The notes under the pieces were generated by a model. That model was not told the DNA's origin. It saw only the letters and a program-made list of their open reading frames with translations, and did no database searches. From NCBI RefSeq assembly GCF_900141755.1, contig NZ_LT670844.1, forward strand, positions 3,162,001 to 3,226,000: a DNA stretch of 64,000 nt, written 5' to 3'. Both the position numbers and the translations under genes were made by a program. This DNA is from Bradyrhizobium lablabi. GTDB taxonomy: Bacteria; Pseudomonadota; Alphaproteobacteria; Rhizobiales; Xanthobacteraceae. Of the stretch, positions 37,401-44,526 are shown in pieces. Numbering within the stretch: the first letter of the stretch is position 1; each line of letters begins with the position of its first letter.

Positions 37401-39972
37401 GAACGGCGTTGTTGATAGTGGCGCCCTGGACTGTCAGCGTGGCAGGGCCATCGACGGTGAGGTTGCCGCCGGTGTTGTCGACATTCACCAGGACGTTGAG
37501 CGTGCCGCCGCTGACGTCGATGGTCCCGGAATTCGTGGCGCTGCTTTGATCCTTGAAATCGCCGCCATGGGTAAGCTTGATCGTGCCGGAATTCTGCAGA
37601 ACGCTCGTGATCAACAGTTCGAGCTGGCCGCCGGCACTACCTGCAGGAACCTCGGCGCCGACGGTCAAGGTGCCTTCATTGATCAGTTTTGCGCCGGTGG
37701 TATTGGCGGCGTCCAAGGTCACTGATTTTGCGGCGACGGCTTTTGTTCCAACCTCGTCGCTCGTGATCGTGACCGCGTACTTCCCCGTGCCGCCAATGAC
37801 CTGCTCGTCGGGAATGACGACATCGTCGCTTGCGGTCGGGACGTTGCCGGTTTCCCAGTTCGCGCCGTCACTCCAGAGGCCGTCGGTCGGATGAATCCAG
37901 GCCACGTCGGGCGGGTCGACGTGCGTAAGGGTGACCGTGACGTCTTTCGTCGCCGTCGCGCCGAGGGAATCGGTGACCGTGATGGTATAGGTCAGCGTCA
38001 GCGTCTCGCCCTTCGGCAGGAAATCAGCCAGGAAATCCGGCAACTTCGCCAGTTGCCAGGTGACTATTCCGTTGCCCGTGCCGGTGCTGTCGGTGCCGAT
38101 CCGGGCCGTCAGCGCCGCTTCAAACGCAGCTAGCGGCGTCGGCGGAACGGCGCCTCCCGACCACACCGGGGTCTTGAGTGATACCGTAACCAAATGGGTA
38201 TCGGTTAAATCCGGATCCGTGAAAGCCAAGATGCCGCTGGCCGGCACGGCCTTGCCGGTGACCGGGTCCGTCGGCGCCAGAAATCCCCCGGCTTGGACGT
38301 CACCCGTAAAGGCCACTGCGGGCGCGGCACTGGTAATGACCGGACGGTCATTGGTGCCGGTGATCGTTACCGTAAACGACTGGGTGGTCGTCTCATTATT
38401 CCCGGCAAAATTGTTCTGGACCGTCACATTGTAGGTCAACGTCAGCGTCTCGCCGGCGGCGAGGAAATCGAAATTGCTGTCGGCGACGCTGTAGGTCCAG
38501 GTCGCAAAGCCGTTGTTGTTGTTGCCCGCGTCCGGGTTGGGCTTGAAATCGAGTTCCACCGCCCGGATGTCTGCGATCTGCAGCGCATTCAGCGAGGTGG
38601 TGACGTCGTTACCGTGGGCGTCATGGTAGACGTACGCATTCTTGTCGACCGCCACCGTCACCGTCGGGACGTCGCCGGGATTGATGTCGACCCAGTTGAT
38701 CTGGACGACGATATGGTCGGGTTGGGCATCGCCGGTCTGGCCGGGGAGCTCGCCAAAGGAAAAGCTCTTGGCAACGTGGCCGCTGGGGTCGAGGATAGCG
38801 ACGAGCGGCGACCCGGGAATGTGCCCCAGGAGGCTCGTCGGCCCGGTTATGCCCGAAACCCCCGAATTGTCGGCCGTCTTCACCAGCAAAACGACCGGGG
38901 TAGCAGTCGTGCCATTCGGCAACACGATCGGCGTCTGCTGCTGAGGCGTGATCGAATCGGTGAAATGCTCGAGCGATTTCGGGTTGGAATTGTCGGTGAA
39001 TTTCTGCGCGAACACGTCGGTGATGAGCTTTTGCACATCCGGCGGCAGCGCCTCATTGGTGATGCTGACGATGCCTTGATGGATGTGGATCTGCTGGCCG
39101 GCCTGATTGACCTCCGCGATCGGCGTGAGCGTGTTCTTGTCGAACAGGATATACCTGCCGGTGGTGCCGTCGGGCTCGACCAGGACCTGGAATTTCGTAT
39201 CCGGCGCGGCGAGGGCGCCGGGAATGCTGAAGTCGATCTCGACCAAAACCGCGGTGCCGCGGATGCCCATGGTCGCGACCGGCGTATCGACCTTCATGTC
39301 GCCGTGCTTGGCGGTCTCGCCGGCGACAAATGTGATGGTGCCCGCCACCAGGCTGAGCAGCGAGGAATTGTTCGACCCGTTCGGGTCGTACACCATCTCG
39401 TTGAGCACCATCCGCGCATTCGAAGAGAGGCCGAACACGGTGCCGTCGATGAAGGTGACGCCGAGCGTCGAATCGGAGCCGGACTGAACGACGTCGCCTT
39501 TTTCGACGTTGTCGCCATTGTTAAGGATGATCGAGACGCCGTTGCGGATCGCGGTCGCGCTGCCGACCAGCTTGGTGACATGGCCGATCACCGCGGCGGC
39601 GGCCGGCGCGCCTCCGGCTTGCGCATATTCGACATGGCCGGTCAGCGCGCTGACGATGTCGCCGGTGAGCTGGGCGCCGTCGGGCGAAGCAAGCGCCGCG
39701 CGCTTCTCGCCCTTGAAGTAATCCTGGAGGACCAGTTCGTGGTCGTCCTTGGAAAGGATCAGGTCGACGCCGGACCGCTTGAACTCGCCGTTGAAAAGCA
39801 GCTGCGTGTCCGGAACGATAATCGCCCCGGACGGAATGTGGGATGGATGCGGAGAAACAGTCTCGAAATGGGCATGCGCATTGGAATGCGCCCCAAAACT
39901 GTCAGCAGGCAGCTTTGCGTCGAATTTGCTAACGAAATTCAATGGCCCCACCCGAAAAGGGTTAATATTCAA
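28432..39972 (-). CDS. Giant RTX-type secreted adhesin with FecR-like, VCBS, LamG and C-type-lectin-like domains
   Basis: A 3846-residue protein. Residues ~1-118 are a non-signal-peptide N-terminus; an alanine-rich APAAAAVIG (122-130) precedes a FecR-like module (128-245) with VDTPVATMGIRGTAVLVEI. Cadherin/VCBS-type modules follow (about 410-690), then a long region of N/G/T-rich repeats (about 700-1850) likely to form parallel beta structure, then Ig/VCBS-like modules ending in PTEADEGKA-type motifs. A LamG/ConA-like domain lies near 2424-2640 and a C-type-lectin-like domain near 3267-3402 (TNWNPGEPN). More cadherin-like repeats lead to an RTX end (GKDVIFGTGYGDILTGGGGQ) and a C-terminal secretion signal. 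It should leave by type I secretion and act at the surface. The frame begins with TTG and no clear ribosome site. Confidence 0.9.
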   Translation of the reverse strand: MNINPFRVGPLNFVSKFDAKLPADSFGAHSNAHAHFETVSPHPSHIPSGAIIVPDTQLLFNGEFKRSGVDLILSKDDHELVLQDYFKGEKRAALASPDGAQLTGDIVSALTGHVEYAQAGGAPAAAAVIGHVTKLVGSATAIRNGVSIILNNGDNVEKGDVVQSGSDSTLGVTFIDGTVFGLSSNARMVLNEMVYDPNGSNNSSLLSLVAGTITFVAGETAKHGDMKVDTPVATMGIRGTAVLVEIDFSIPGALAAPDTKFQVLVEPDGTTGRYILFDKNTLTPIAEVNQAGQQIHIHQGIVSITNEALPPDVQKLITDVFAQKFTDNSNPKSLEHFTDSITPQQQTPIVLPNGTTATPVVLLVKTADNSGVSGITGPTSLLGHIPGSPLVAILDPSGHVAKSFSFGELPGQTGDAQPDHIVVQINWVDINPGDVPTVTVAVDKNAYVYHDAHGNDVTTSLNALQIADIRAVELDFKPNPDAGNNNNGFATWTYSVADSNFDFLAAGETLTLTYNVTVQNNFAGNNETTTQSFTVTITGTNDRPVITSAAPAVAFTGDVQAGGFLAPTDPVTGKAVPASGILAFTDPDLTDTHLVTVSLKTPVWSGGAVPPTPLAAFEAALTARIGTDSTGTGNGIVTWQLAKLPDFLADFLPKGETLTLTYTITVTDSLGATATKDVTVTLTHVDPPDVAWIHPTDGLWSDGANWETGNVPTASDDVVIPDEQVIGGTGKYAVTITSDEVGTKAVAAKSVTLDAANTTGAKLINEGTLTVGAEVPAGSAGGQLELLITSVLQNSGTIKLTHGGDFKDQSSATNSGTIDVSGGTLNVLVNVDNTGGNLTVDGPATLTVQGATINNAVPPSVITGAVTEGATVTKNGTITNNGKLNLNGDGVLQNGSLGNFGQINVNGSGNALDGVNVTANKALEIFADGALLLDLGTQITNTYGTTTKLGGTITVDSAATLTLDGATINNGATGGGIFINALTEGAAVTKNGTITNNGTLNLNGDGVLQNGSLGNFGQINVNGFGNALDGVNVTANNALEIFADGALLLDQGTYISNGATTVDSGGTLTLDGIDGATIDGGSVTININGTLFLDGNGVLQNGSLGNSGQIIVNGSGNALDAETITNLGTIKVDGGALTIDSAVSFTNSGTLEAVNGGTLTLIATTVSDAATGVTMAGAASHIDLQGATLLQHTVSTEVGGEIDTVGGTSNTINTANGVADLTGRVNNAGILAITDNSSLTLISAAYINNTGTIELNSTGHNTYLYIDQGFAGFDGGGHVTLSDDTHNIIAAIKSGDQLTNNNNTISGAGEIGRGGLVLVNNSNGVIDANGKNALKLDTLSLTNTGTLEATNGATLLINTTVTNYTGSGLGLVNGTIAAVGDPSGTAHSSIGLQDAKIFGGNISITAQAAIVATSGVSTINGAASITNSAGTLEANGAELDLVNSTVNNTSGLVNGVNITGIVYVTGTNGTIKLEDATISGGGVYTTGASDTVESTSGVSAIKNAATVSNAGTLAANGGELDLIGETVSNSGGTLEAVNGSLLVLNSTTVNNGGGAVEAVDSVAQTSSTVDLQNATINGGTVATISDGIINAAAGTNAINGAIVNNAGTLESTGGTLTIDSASTVNNTGVLEANGGSLIVGAAFSGNAQIIGASLLELGADSTVQSPDPYGLTKIAFTAASTGTLELDHSNAFHGTVSGLDDNTLDLRDINYLSSPTVRYAGNASGGTLSIFVGGVDVSDIKLTGDYTGVHWALANDGSSQHGTDVTEIPGAISAGLDPNGNPSEGSAITAVITDGGKSVTNAKYEWQIQDAPNHWIDGSGTGVTSANYTPGETDEGHALRVSLTFTDANGNTDHTTVSAGTVNPVSDTPTVTVPDTSSAAIAVDENKTVPITGVSVTPAAGDEDDPVAATLSVAHGTLHIDDSSLPGDVTLTSNGTGTVIVSGLATDVNTVLKSLSYTPSGEYEGSDALHVTATSTDGGAAPSGPTGDQTVALTVNPVADAPALSGLFVNSVADDFSGATLDPTKWHVYVPTINVEEHHDGSVTQSGGALHIQDRGILQTVAGFTPTSATPLHTSFTWSFAEGGDYLVVTDRTDGATEPTFGGALNGISFVANWRIGDPGALLINDNATGQSVRVDASLNPGTVYDVSITDDGAHQTFVIKDHASGQTVASATGSFASVAAGNLVTITNREGNGDTHLDTIDNLSISNAYHGLEDGTVTLAGLTGLTDTDASDTLALKLSGFPPGATFSVGALGTGADDGHWVISASQMASLGTSPLTMTPPIDYNGNFTLHVDATVTDPAVGGATDTKNFTNDFAVTVDAVNDATFSLAGLNQAGNAVEDQQITAVVTDTDAPASGIVYTFQSFDGAHWNNVQSGSSASYTPTEAVEGSPLQVKVSYTDGHNNAVAGTVAAGTVAEAPAGPTSFATTFLHFDGNAFASGPVATTHVGNGANDGVTLAGWVDWNGGGSNYQDVFYNGSTSDAGFGVFGLVTSSGLDLQILIGGQTFLDTGFKLAAGQWHNIALTHVAGSYTLYVDGVADFTAQAGANGIPGPAHYPDFMTIGGDGGENFTGSIGDVSVWNAALTQSQIQALEFTALSGSEANLAAYYPLNDSSGTTAKDLVNSAGNLTLHGSAVWQSGDATIALGGLAGGNAVQDQKITASVTDQDAPSGSGATFTYTWTVGGQTVGDSGNTYTPTEADEGKAIAVSVTFTDTHGNAQAGLTSAGTVQESASNDLVATANATQAAEGAQINVTGVTDGGIAVTAGLTYAWQVFDGANWATVSTNSFYAPTEGDEGKSLQVVTTYNDQPTGNSEQTINSFGTIADITPKLTAPFSYSVDELKIVKGGSVVFDDTFSQAPPAGGTFGGTPVGFTTIGSTWTEVNGKAVMASTGAVALSIGGAQVIARLQTNTQDEAVSNGGLKENSTFAVSATFDLTAPKFVGQQYGIDLNDSTATHANDEMVQLIVANTGLGGVKVELVQADYSTTTFNVIASQTLSAAQLSGNTQIQLDLSHLTANSSAITGSFELLNSGVQTSTQTFGVTGHVFNNVTYTRVDTFAYAPDQVAITGVVTESQKLTANVTTNDSDASIHYQWQSSANGSTNWGNIGTDSSQYTLGEADEGLHIRVVATTSDPDKSSTAQVTSAATALVAESPSENATIALTGLDGSNNAVANQKITANVTDADAPTGSGATFTYTWTVGGQKVAGDTGNTYTPTEVDEGKAITVGVSFTDTHGNTETGLKSAGTVAAAPPVAHDDAISNASPPSGNGWVLDTDNGHYYRFVGASSSASWTQAQTGAASDGAYLATITSAAENSFISHLIGNGQTAWTAGDTTNASPGGHPHDPSTWTWTAGPEAGTLFTYTNWNPGEPNGGFGSSNAAMQISANGTWNDVPITWQDAGYLEEWGGLPNQIAFNENTGTTLTAAQLLANVTDIDNSALTITSVGDQSGHSLHGGTVNLNGNIITYTPAANYSGADTFAYTVSDDGVTSTAHVTFNVAALNDAPVVTISTAALATNESTPLAINGISVSDGDAGTAQIEVTLAVAHGTVTLENAAGLDSVAGNVSGSVNLFGSQTAIDTALAHGIIYTPTSGYYGSDTLNVTANDQGHTGAGGAQTTTQHIALTVNDGPVIETDQFSIVSKENGTTTISGLKVSDSDPAASSEIFKVTATTTGPGSTVTPETNSDTLGQTNEDLAEGVIYDPGSTPPATDKVTVTVADSFGATDTVNFIFNLANPPQTTPVVLTGTAGKDVIFGTGYGDILTGGGGQDQFVFKPNSGTNVAQHQITDFVDGLDKIDIRQFTNISAATLPAAEHQQGNDTLIKLDSHDTLLLKNTLIANLHNSDFIFHV
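36828..37383. repeat. Direct repeats inside the adhesin gene
   Basis: About 205 bases at 36828-37035 recur at 37176-37383 (offset 348) with few differences. They encode the near-identical blocks LNLNGDGVLQNGSLGNFGQI and GNALDGVNVTANNALEIFAD. A more diverged third unit lies at about 36590-36712. Such repeats allow copy-number change by recombination. Confidence 0.85.
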
Positions 39973-40567
39973 ATAATAATTACAGTCTAAGCTTGCTTAT
40001 CACCGGCCAACGCGTTGCGAAACCATCTCCTGCTTGTGCAAATCTTGGGCAAGTCGATTTCCGGAGACCGGCAACGCAATATCCGCCCCAGCAGAGCTTG
40101 CGATGTCCCAGTATTACGTGCCGTTGTGGCTAATGCAGAGCAGTATTGGTAGCGAATGAGTGGGGTATCTTCTGTAATTCCGTGTATAGAATCTCGCGCC
40201 GATACTTGCATCAACTTTCCCCTGCATTCCCTTGCAGGATACTGCGCCAATCTCTGCGCTAAATCTGTGATCTAAATAACAAAACCCGCGATTCCCACTG
40301 AATTAGCCATATTCGGCGGAATTTGTCGAAAATACAACCTTAGCTCGGCATTTCAAGGCTAAGCGCGCTGTTTCGGCCACAGCAAGGGGCGATCCGTAAA
40401 ATTTTCAGCAAACTGGCGAGACGGATTTCAGGCTGTTTCGGGCTTTCCGGCCGGTTCGGGCCGGCTTTAATCAGAATGATAGCCACCCCGCCTATCGTCG
40501 CTTCTCGAAACGATCCGGTCACGAGCTGGCTAACCAGCCCGCCGATGCCCGGACATTGGGGCGTCAG
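39973..40567. promoter_or_regulatory. Divergent spacer between adhesin and LapG-like genes
   Basis: About 595 bases, AT-richer than the flanking genes, which should hold the promoters of both divergent genes. No single -35/-10 pair stands out enough to call. An 87-codon leftward frame (39987-40250) lies here but has no strong coding signs. Confidence 0.5.
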
Positions 40568-41356
40568 ATGCGGATTCTAGGTCACTCTCGCGCGTTGCTC
40601 GTCGTCATGGTTGCCTGCGGCATGGCCTGGCTTGGACCGGCGGCGGCCGGCACGCTGCTTTCTCCCGGCTCTGCGGCTCTGGTCAGAAAATCCGCCGAGC
40701 CGTTCGGGTTGTTTGCCGCCGTCCTGTCCGGCGGGGCTTTGCGGGAAAAATGGCTCGATGTCGCGCGCAAGCTCGACGACGAAGGCGTGCAGCTCGCGCT
40801 TTGCGACGGCGACCGTGATCGCTGCGTATCGGCGGCCGCGCTGCGATTTCTCGCCATCGTCGACCTTGGCAGAGCGCGCGAGGGACGCGCCCGTCTCGGC
40901 GAGATCAACCGCGCGATCAATCTGGCGATCCATCCGGTGAGCGATCTGGCCCAATACGGCGAAATCGACGTCTGGAGCTCGCCGCTTGCGACGTTTTCCA
41001 GCGGCGCCGGCGATTGCGAAGACTATGCCATTGCAAAATTCGTGGCGCTGCGCCAGGCCGGCGTCGCGCCGGACGACCTGCGGATCGTGATCATGCGCGA
41101 CACCATCCGCGGCGAGGACCATGCGGTCGCAGCGGCGCGGCTGGATGGACGCTGGCTGATGCTGGACAATCGCCGGATGGCGATGGTCGAGGACGCCGAT
41201 GTCAGGAACTACCAGCCGCGGTTCGTGATCGATCAATCCGGCGTCATGCAGTATGGCGACGCCCCGCTGCTGGTCAGCGCGCCCGGCCGCGATCTTGCGC
41301 CCTTGGGCGCACAGGATCTAGCCGCCCAGCCCGGGCTGGTCTCGCCCATCGACTAG
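40568..41356 (+). CDS. LapG-type transglutaminase-like cysteine protease
   Basis: A 262-residue protein from the ATG at 40568 (a TTG twelve bases earlier is in frame). It has a signal peptide (RALLVVMVACGMAWLGPAAA), so it is periplasmic. The bacterial transglutaminase-like cysteine protease triad is C150 in GAGDCEDYAIAKF, H185 in GEDHAVAAARL and D200 in WLMLDNRR. The residues flanking the cysteine (D and E of DCED) match the calcium-binding pair known in LapG. LapG releases LapA-type adhesins by cutting near their N-terminus and is held inactive by the c-di-GMP receptor LapD. The gene is divergent from the giant adhesin gene, its probable substrate. No LapD is seen here. Confidence 0.88.
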   Translation: MRILGHSRALLVVMVACGMAWLGPAAAGTLLSPGSAALVRKSAEPFGLFAAVLSGGALREKWLDVARKLDDEGVQLALCDGDRDRCVSAAALRFLAIVDLGRAREGRARLGEINRAINLAIHPVSDLAQYGEIDVWSSPLATFSSGAGDCEDYAIAKFVALRQAGVAPDDLRIVIMRDTIRGEDHAVAAARLDGRWLMLDNRRMAMVEDADVRNYQPRFVIDQSGVMQYGDAPLLVSAPGRDLAPLGAQDLAAQPGLVSPID

Positions 41357-41502
41357 AAATCACGCGCTGTCCGGTTACGGCGGCGTGCGCGGGCCGGAAA
41401 ATGGCGGGGAATCGCCAAAGCGATTGACATGTCTCCGCTCGCCTCGATGATATGTTCCGTGACAAGATGAAGCCAGCAGGCTTTCTCGAAGCGGAGACCG
41501 GG

Positions 41503-42636
41503 ATGCGGGGATTGGGGCTGGGGCTGGCTGCCGTTGCGATTCAGATCGGCCTGGCGCTTCCCGCCTGCGCGGAGGACCAGCCTTCCTTCGACCGCTCGAT
41601 TCGCGACGCGCTGCCGCTGTTCGAAACCAACCATTGCGGTGTTTTCAGCGACGTGGCGGAGCTGTTGTTTTGCGGCGAGCCCGCACTTAACGCCGTCGTC
41701 GAGAAACTGCACGGCGCGATCCAGGCGCGGCTGAACCGGATTCCGAACCGGCGCCTGGCGATCGAGGAAAACGCCGAATGGATCAAGGACCGCAATTCGA
41801 GTTGCGGCATTTTTGGCTCGCAAAAAATCTCGAAGGAGGAGCTCAAGCCGATCGAGGCCTGTCTGTTAAAGGAAACCGAGGAGCGCATCGCGATCTTGGA
41901 GGATCCGAATTTCGATTGTCTGGCGACCAACACCACCGCCGGGATGCTCATCTGCAGCGACCCCGCCCTGGCCATCGCCAAGACCGAACTCAACAGCCTC
42001 GAAGTCGGCCTCCTCGCCAAATTGAAGCCGGACGACGCCAAGGCGGCACTCGCCGAATATGAGCGATGGAGCAGGGAGCGCGACCGGAAATGCGGATTGG
42101 TGGACAAGGACAACGTGCCGCTGGACGAGTTGTCGGCGTCAGAGGCTTGTCTAGCCGACTATATGAAGGGGAAGACCGAGGAGATCGTTGCGGCCAAGGG
42201 CGATCCGAAGAAAATCTTTGGCCGGCATCAATTCTCGCCTCTGCCCGACGCCGACGCCGTCGATCTCTGTGTCGCGCAAATCCATTCGGCCAATGCCTGC
42301 GATGATTTCGTCACCGTAAACCGTGTGTTTCCAATTGACGACGAGGTCGCGGAAAAAGAGGCGCTGATAACGGCCGAAGTCGAATTGATCGTGCTGTCTC
42401 CGTTTGCCGTCTGCAGTTCGGTCGCATCGAGCTGCACGGGGACCTGCTGGGACGCGAAATCGGGGAAGGCGAAGTCGTCGCCGCCGTCGCCGGGAACCAG
42501 GGACAGTTTTCCGGTCGCGCATAAGTTGAGGGTCGAAAAGGCATTCGCGTTTCTGAAAACCGATAGCGGTGGCTGGCGCTGCACCACGACCGCACTCCAG
42601 CCGGTCGATTTCGGCGTGTCGCAAAGCGGCCCCTAA
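41503..42636 (+). CDS. Secreted protein with two LprI-like (DUF1311) repeats
   Basis: A 377-residue protein. The ATG at 41503 follows GGAG by six bases and starts a signal peptide (GLGLGLAAVAIQIGLALPAC); upstream in-frame ATGs at 41452 and 41467 lack ribosome sites. Two cysteine-rich units follow. The first spans FETNHCGVF to EACLLKETEERI. The second runs from NFDCLATNTTAGMLICSDPA to ERDRKCGLV and EACLADYMKGKTEEI. They match the LprI-type lysozyme-inhibitor-like pattern (FDC...xICSDPxLA). The C-terminal ~130 residues, with further cysteines, are not recognised. The role is unknown, possibly cell-wall-related in the periplasm. It follows the LapG-like gene by about 145 bases. Confidence 0.75.
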   Translation: MRGLGLGLAAVAIQIGLALPACAEDQPSFDRSIRDALPLFETNHCGVFSDVAELLFCGEPALNAVVEKLHGAIQARLNRIPNRRLAIEENAEWIKDRNSSCGIFGSQKISKEELKPIEACLLKETEERIAILEDPNFDCLATNTTAGMLICSDPALAIAKTELNSLEVGLLAKLKPDDAKAALAEYERWSRERDRKCGLVDKDNVPLDELSASEACLADYMKGKTEEIVAAKGDPKKIFGRHQFSPLPDADAVDLCVAQIHSANACDDFVTVNRVFPIDDEVAEKEALITAEVELIVLSPFAVCSSVASSCTGTCWDAKSGKAKSSPPSPGTRDSFPVAHKLRVEKAFAFLKTDSGGWRCTTTALQPVDFGVSQSGP

Positions 42637-42778
42637 ACTCGACAACGACCAATTCGTTCCGTCGCCTACCAAAAAATTTTGCATCGTTTTGTCGCAGCGC
42701 ATGCGCGGGCGATATTTCGCTTGGCGAAAAAAAATCACGAGACGAATTTTTTCTTTTCCGCTTCGCGACGACCTTTGA

Positions 42779-42808
42779 TTGACGTCATCGTTTCCCCGGG
42801 CATAGCAT
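42779..42808 (+). promoter_or_regulatory. Candidate sigma70-type promoter of the PQQ dehydrogenase operon
   Basis: TTGACG (42779-42784) and TAGCAT (42803-42808) with an 18-base spacer lie about 40 bases before the AGGGAGG ribosome site (42835-42841) of the next gene. An A/T-rich stretch with A8 and T6 tracts lies just upstream, as in UP-type elements. Prediction from consensus match only. Confidence 0.4.
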
Positions 42809-42846
42809 CAACGCCGATCCGCTAAGAGATCGTCAGGGAGGAACGC

Positions 42847-44514
42847 ATGAAACGCATCGTGCTTGCCGTAAGCCTTGCCATCCTCGCGCTGTCAGGCGCG
42901 AACGCCCAAACAAATGACGAATTGATCAAGGGCGCGACCGATACGTCGAACGTCCTCAATTATGGAATGGGCTACAATCTGCAGCGGTTCAGTCCGCTGA
43001 AGCAAATCAACAAGGACAACGCGAAAAACCTGGTGCCGGTGTGGAACTATAGTTTCGCCGACGACCGCAGCGAGGAATCGCAGCCGCTGGTCTACCAGGG
43101 CGTCATCTATGTCACCAGCCACAACGCCACGATGGCGATCGACGCCAAAACCGGCAAGCAGGTCTGGAAGACCAAGGTCGAATATCCGGCGGAAACGCCG
43201 CGCATCGTGTGCTGCGGCATTATCAATCGCGGTGCCGCGATTTTCGACGGCAAGCTGTTCCGCACCACGCTCGACGCCAATGTGATCGCGCTGGACGCCA
43301 AGACCGGCAAGGAACTCTGGCGCCAGAAAGCCGCCGACATCAAAGAGGGCTATTCGATGACGGTAGCGCCGCTGGTCGCCGACGGCGTCGTCCTGACCGG
43401 CATCTCGGGAGCGGAGTTCGGCACCCGCGGTTTCATCGATGGATGGGATCCGGCGACCGGCAAGCATCTGTGGCGTACCAATACGATTCCCAGCCCCGAT
43501 GAGCCCGGCGGCGACACCTGGAAGGGTGATACCTGGAAGTTCGGTGGCGGATCGACATGGATCACCGGCTCCTACGATCCCGAGCTGAACACGGTCTATT
43601 GGGGCATCGGCAACCCGGGACCGTTCAATTCGGCGGTGCGGCCCGGCGACAATCTTTACACCTGTTCGGTGCTCGCGCTCGAGCCGAAGACCGGCAAGAT
43701 CAAATGGCACTATCAGTTCTCGCCGAACAATCCGTTCGACTATGACTCGGTCGCCGAGATGGTGCTGGCCGACCTTAACGTCGAGGGCAAGCCGACCAAG
43801 GTCCTGATGGACGCCAATCGCAACGGCTTCTTCTATGTCCTGGACCGGACCAACGGCAAGCTGCTCGCGGCCAATCCTTATGTGAAGGTGAACTGGGCTA
43901 CCGGCATCGACCTGAAGACCGGCCGCCCGATCGAAACCGACGTCTCAAAGGACGCGCGCGACGGCAAGAAGGTCGTGGTCTACCCGTCGATTCTCGGCGG
44001 CAAGAACTGGGAGCCGATGTCGTACAATCCGCAGACCGGCTTCGCCTATGCCAATACGCTCGCGTTCGGCGGCCACTACAAGACCGAGCCTGTGACCTAC
44101 AAGGCCGGCGAATGGTATCTCGGCATGGACCTCACCGATCTCTGGGAATGGGGTGACGGGCCGCGCGGGCACCTCAAGGCCATCGATCCCCTGAGCGGAA
44201 AGACCAAGTGGGAAGTGCCAAGCGATATCCCGCGTTTCTCCGGTGTGCTTTCGACCGGCGGCGGGGTGGTGTTTTCGGGCCAGCTGACCGGCGAGTTCGA
44301 AGCGTTCGACGCCGACAGCGGCAAGAAGCTCTGGCAGTTCCAGACCGGCTCCGGCATCGAGGGACAGCCCGTGACCTGGCAGCAGGACGGCGTGCAGTAT
44401 GTCGCCGTGGCCAGCGGCTATGGCGGCGTGTACTCGCTGTTCTCCGGCGACGAACGGCTGGCCAACATACCGGCCGGCGGATCGCTGTGGGTGTTCGCGG
44501 TAAAAGCCCAATAG
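42847..44514 (+). CDS. PQQ-dependent alcohol dehydrogenase, lanthanide-type (XoxF/ExaF-like)
   Basis: A 555-residue periplasmic quinoprotein with a signal peptide (RIVLAVSLAILALSGANA). The eight-bladed propeller shows repeated AIDAKTGKQVWK and ALDAKTGKELWR W-motifs. Active-site features are the vicinal disulfide C122-C123 (RIVCCGI), metal ligands E190 (GISGAEFG) and N256 (GIGNPGPFN), catalytic D298, and an extra D300 in NPFDYDSV. In known enzymes an aspartate two residues after the catalytic one marks lanthanide-dependent types (XoxF, ExaF, PedH), while calcium types have another residue there. It oxidises an alcohol and passes electrons to a cytochrome c, encoded next. At 555 residues it is shorter than classical XoxF (~600), so methanol is not assured as substrate. 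Confidence 0.88.
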   Translation: MKRIVLAVSLAILALSGANAQTNDELIKGATDTSNVLNYGMGYNLQRFSPLKQINKDNAKNLVPVWNYSFADDRSEESQPLVYQGVIYVTSHNATMAIDAKTGKQVWKTKVEYPAETPRIVCCGIINRGAAIFDGKLFRTTLDANVIALDAKTGKELWRQKAADIKEGYSMTVAPLVADGVVLTGISGAEFGTRGFIDGWDPATGKHLWRTNTIPSPDEPGGDTWKGDTWKFGGGSTWITGSYDPELNTVYWGIGNPGPFNSAVRPGDNLYTCSVLALEPKTGKIKWHYQFSPNNPFDYDSVAEMVLADLNVEGKPTKVLMDANRNGFFYVLDRTNGKLLAANPYVKVNWATGIDLKTGRPIETDVSKDARDGKKVVVYPSILGGKNWEPMSYNPQTGFAYANTLAFGGHYKTEPVTYKAGEWYLGMDLTDLWEWGDGPRGHLKAIDPLSGKTKWEVPSDIPRFSGVLSTGGGVVFSGQLTGEFEAFDADSGKKLWQFQTGSGIEGQPVTWQQDGVQYVAVASGYGGVYSLFSGDERLANIPAGGSLWVFAVKAQ

Positions 44515-44526
44515 GCGGACTAGCGA

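Noticed and set aside
28912..39990. Many long rightward open frames opposite the adhesin gene (for example 31726-33264, 34894-36405, 38293-39990).
   Set aside because: They are arginine- and glycine-rich mirror frames of a GC-rich gene, without ribosome sites or recognisable domains, while the leftward frame has clear domains throughout.
39987..40250. An 87-residue leftward frame just upstream of the adhesin gene.
   Set aside because: No domain, atypical composition and no clear coding signs; treated as part of the regulatory spacer.
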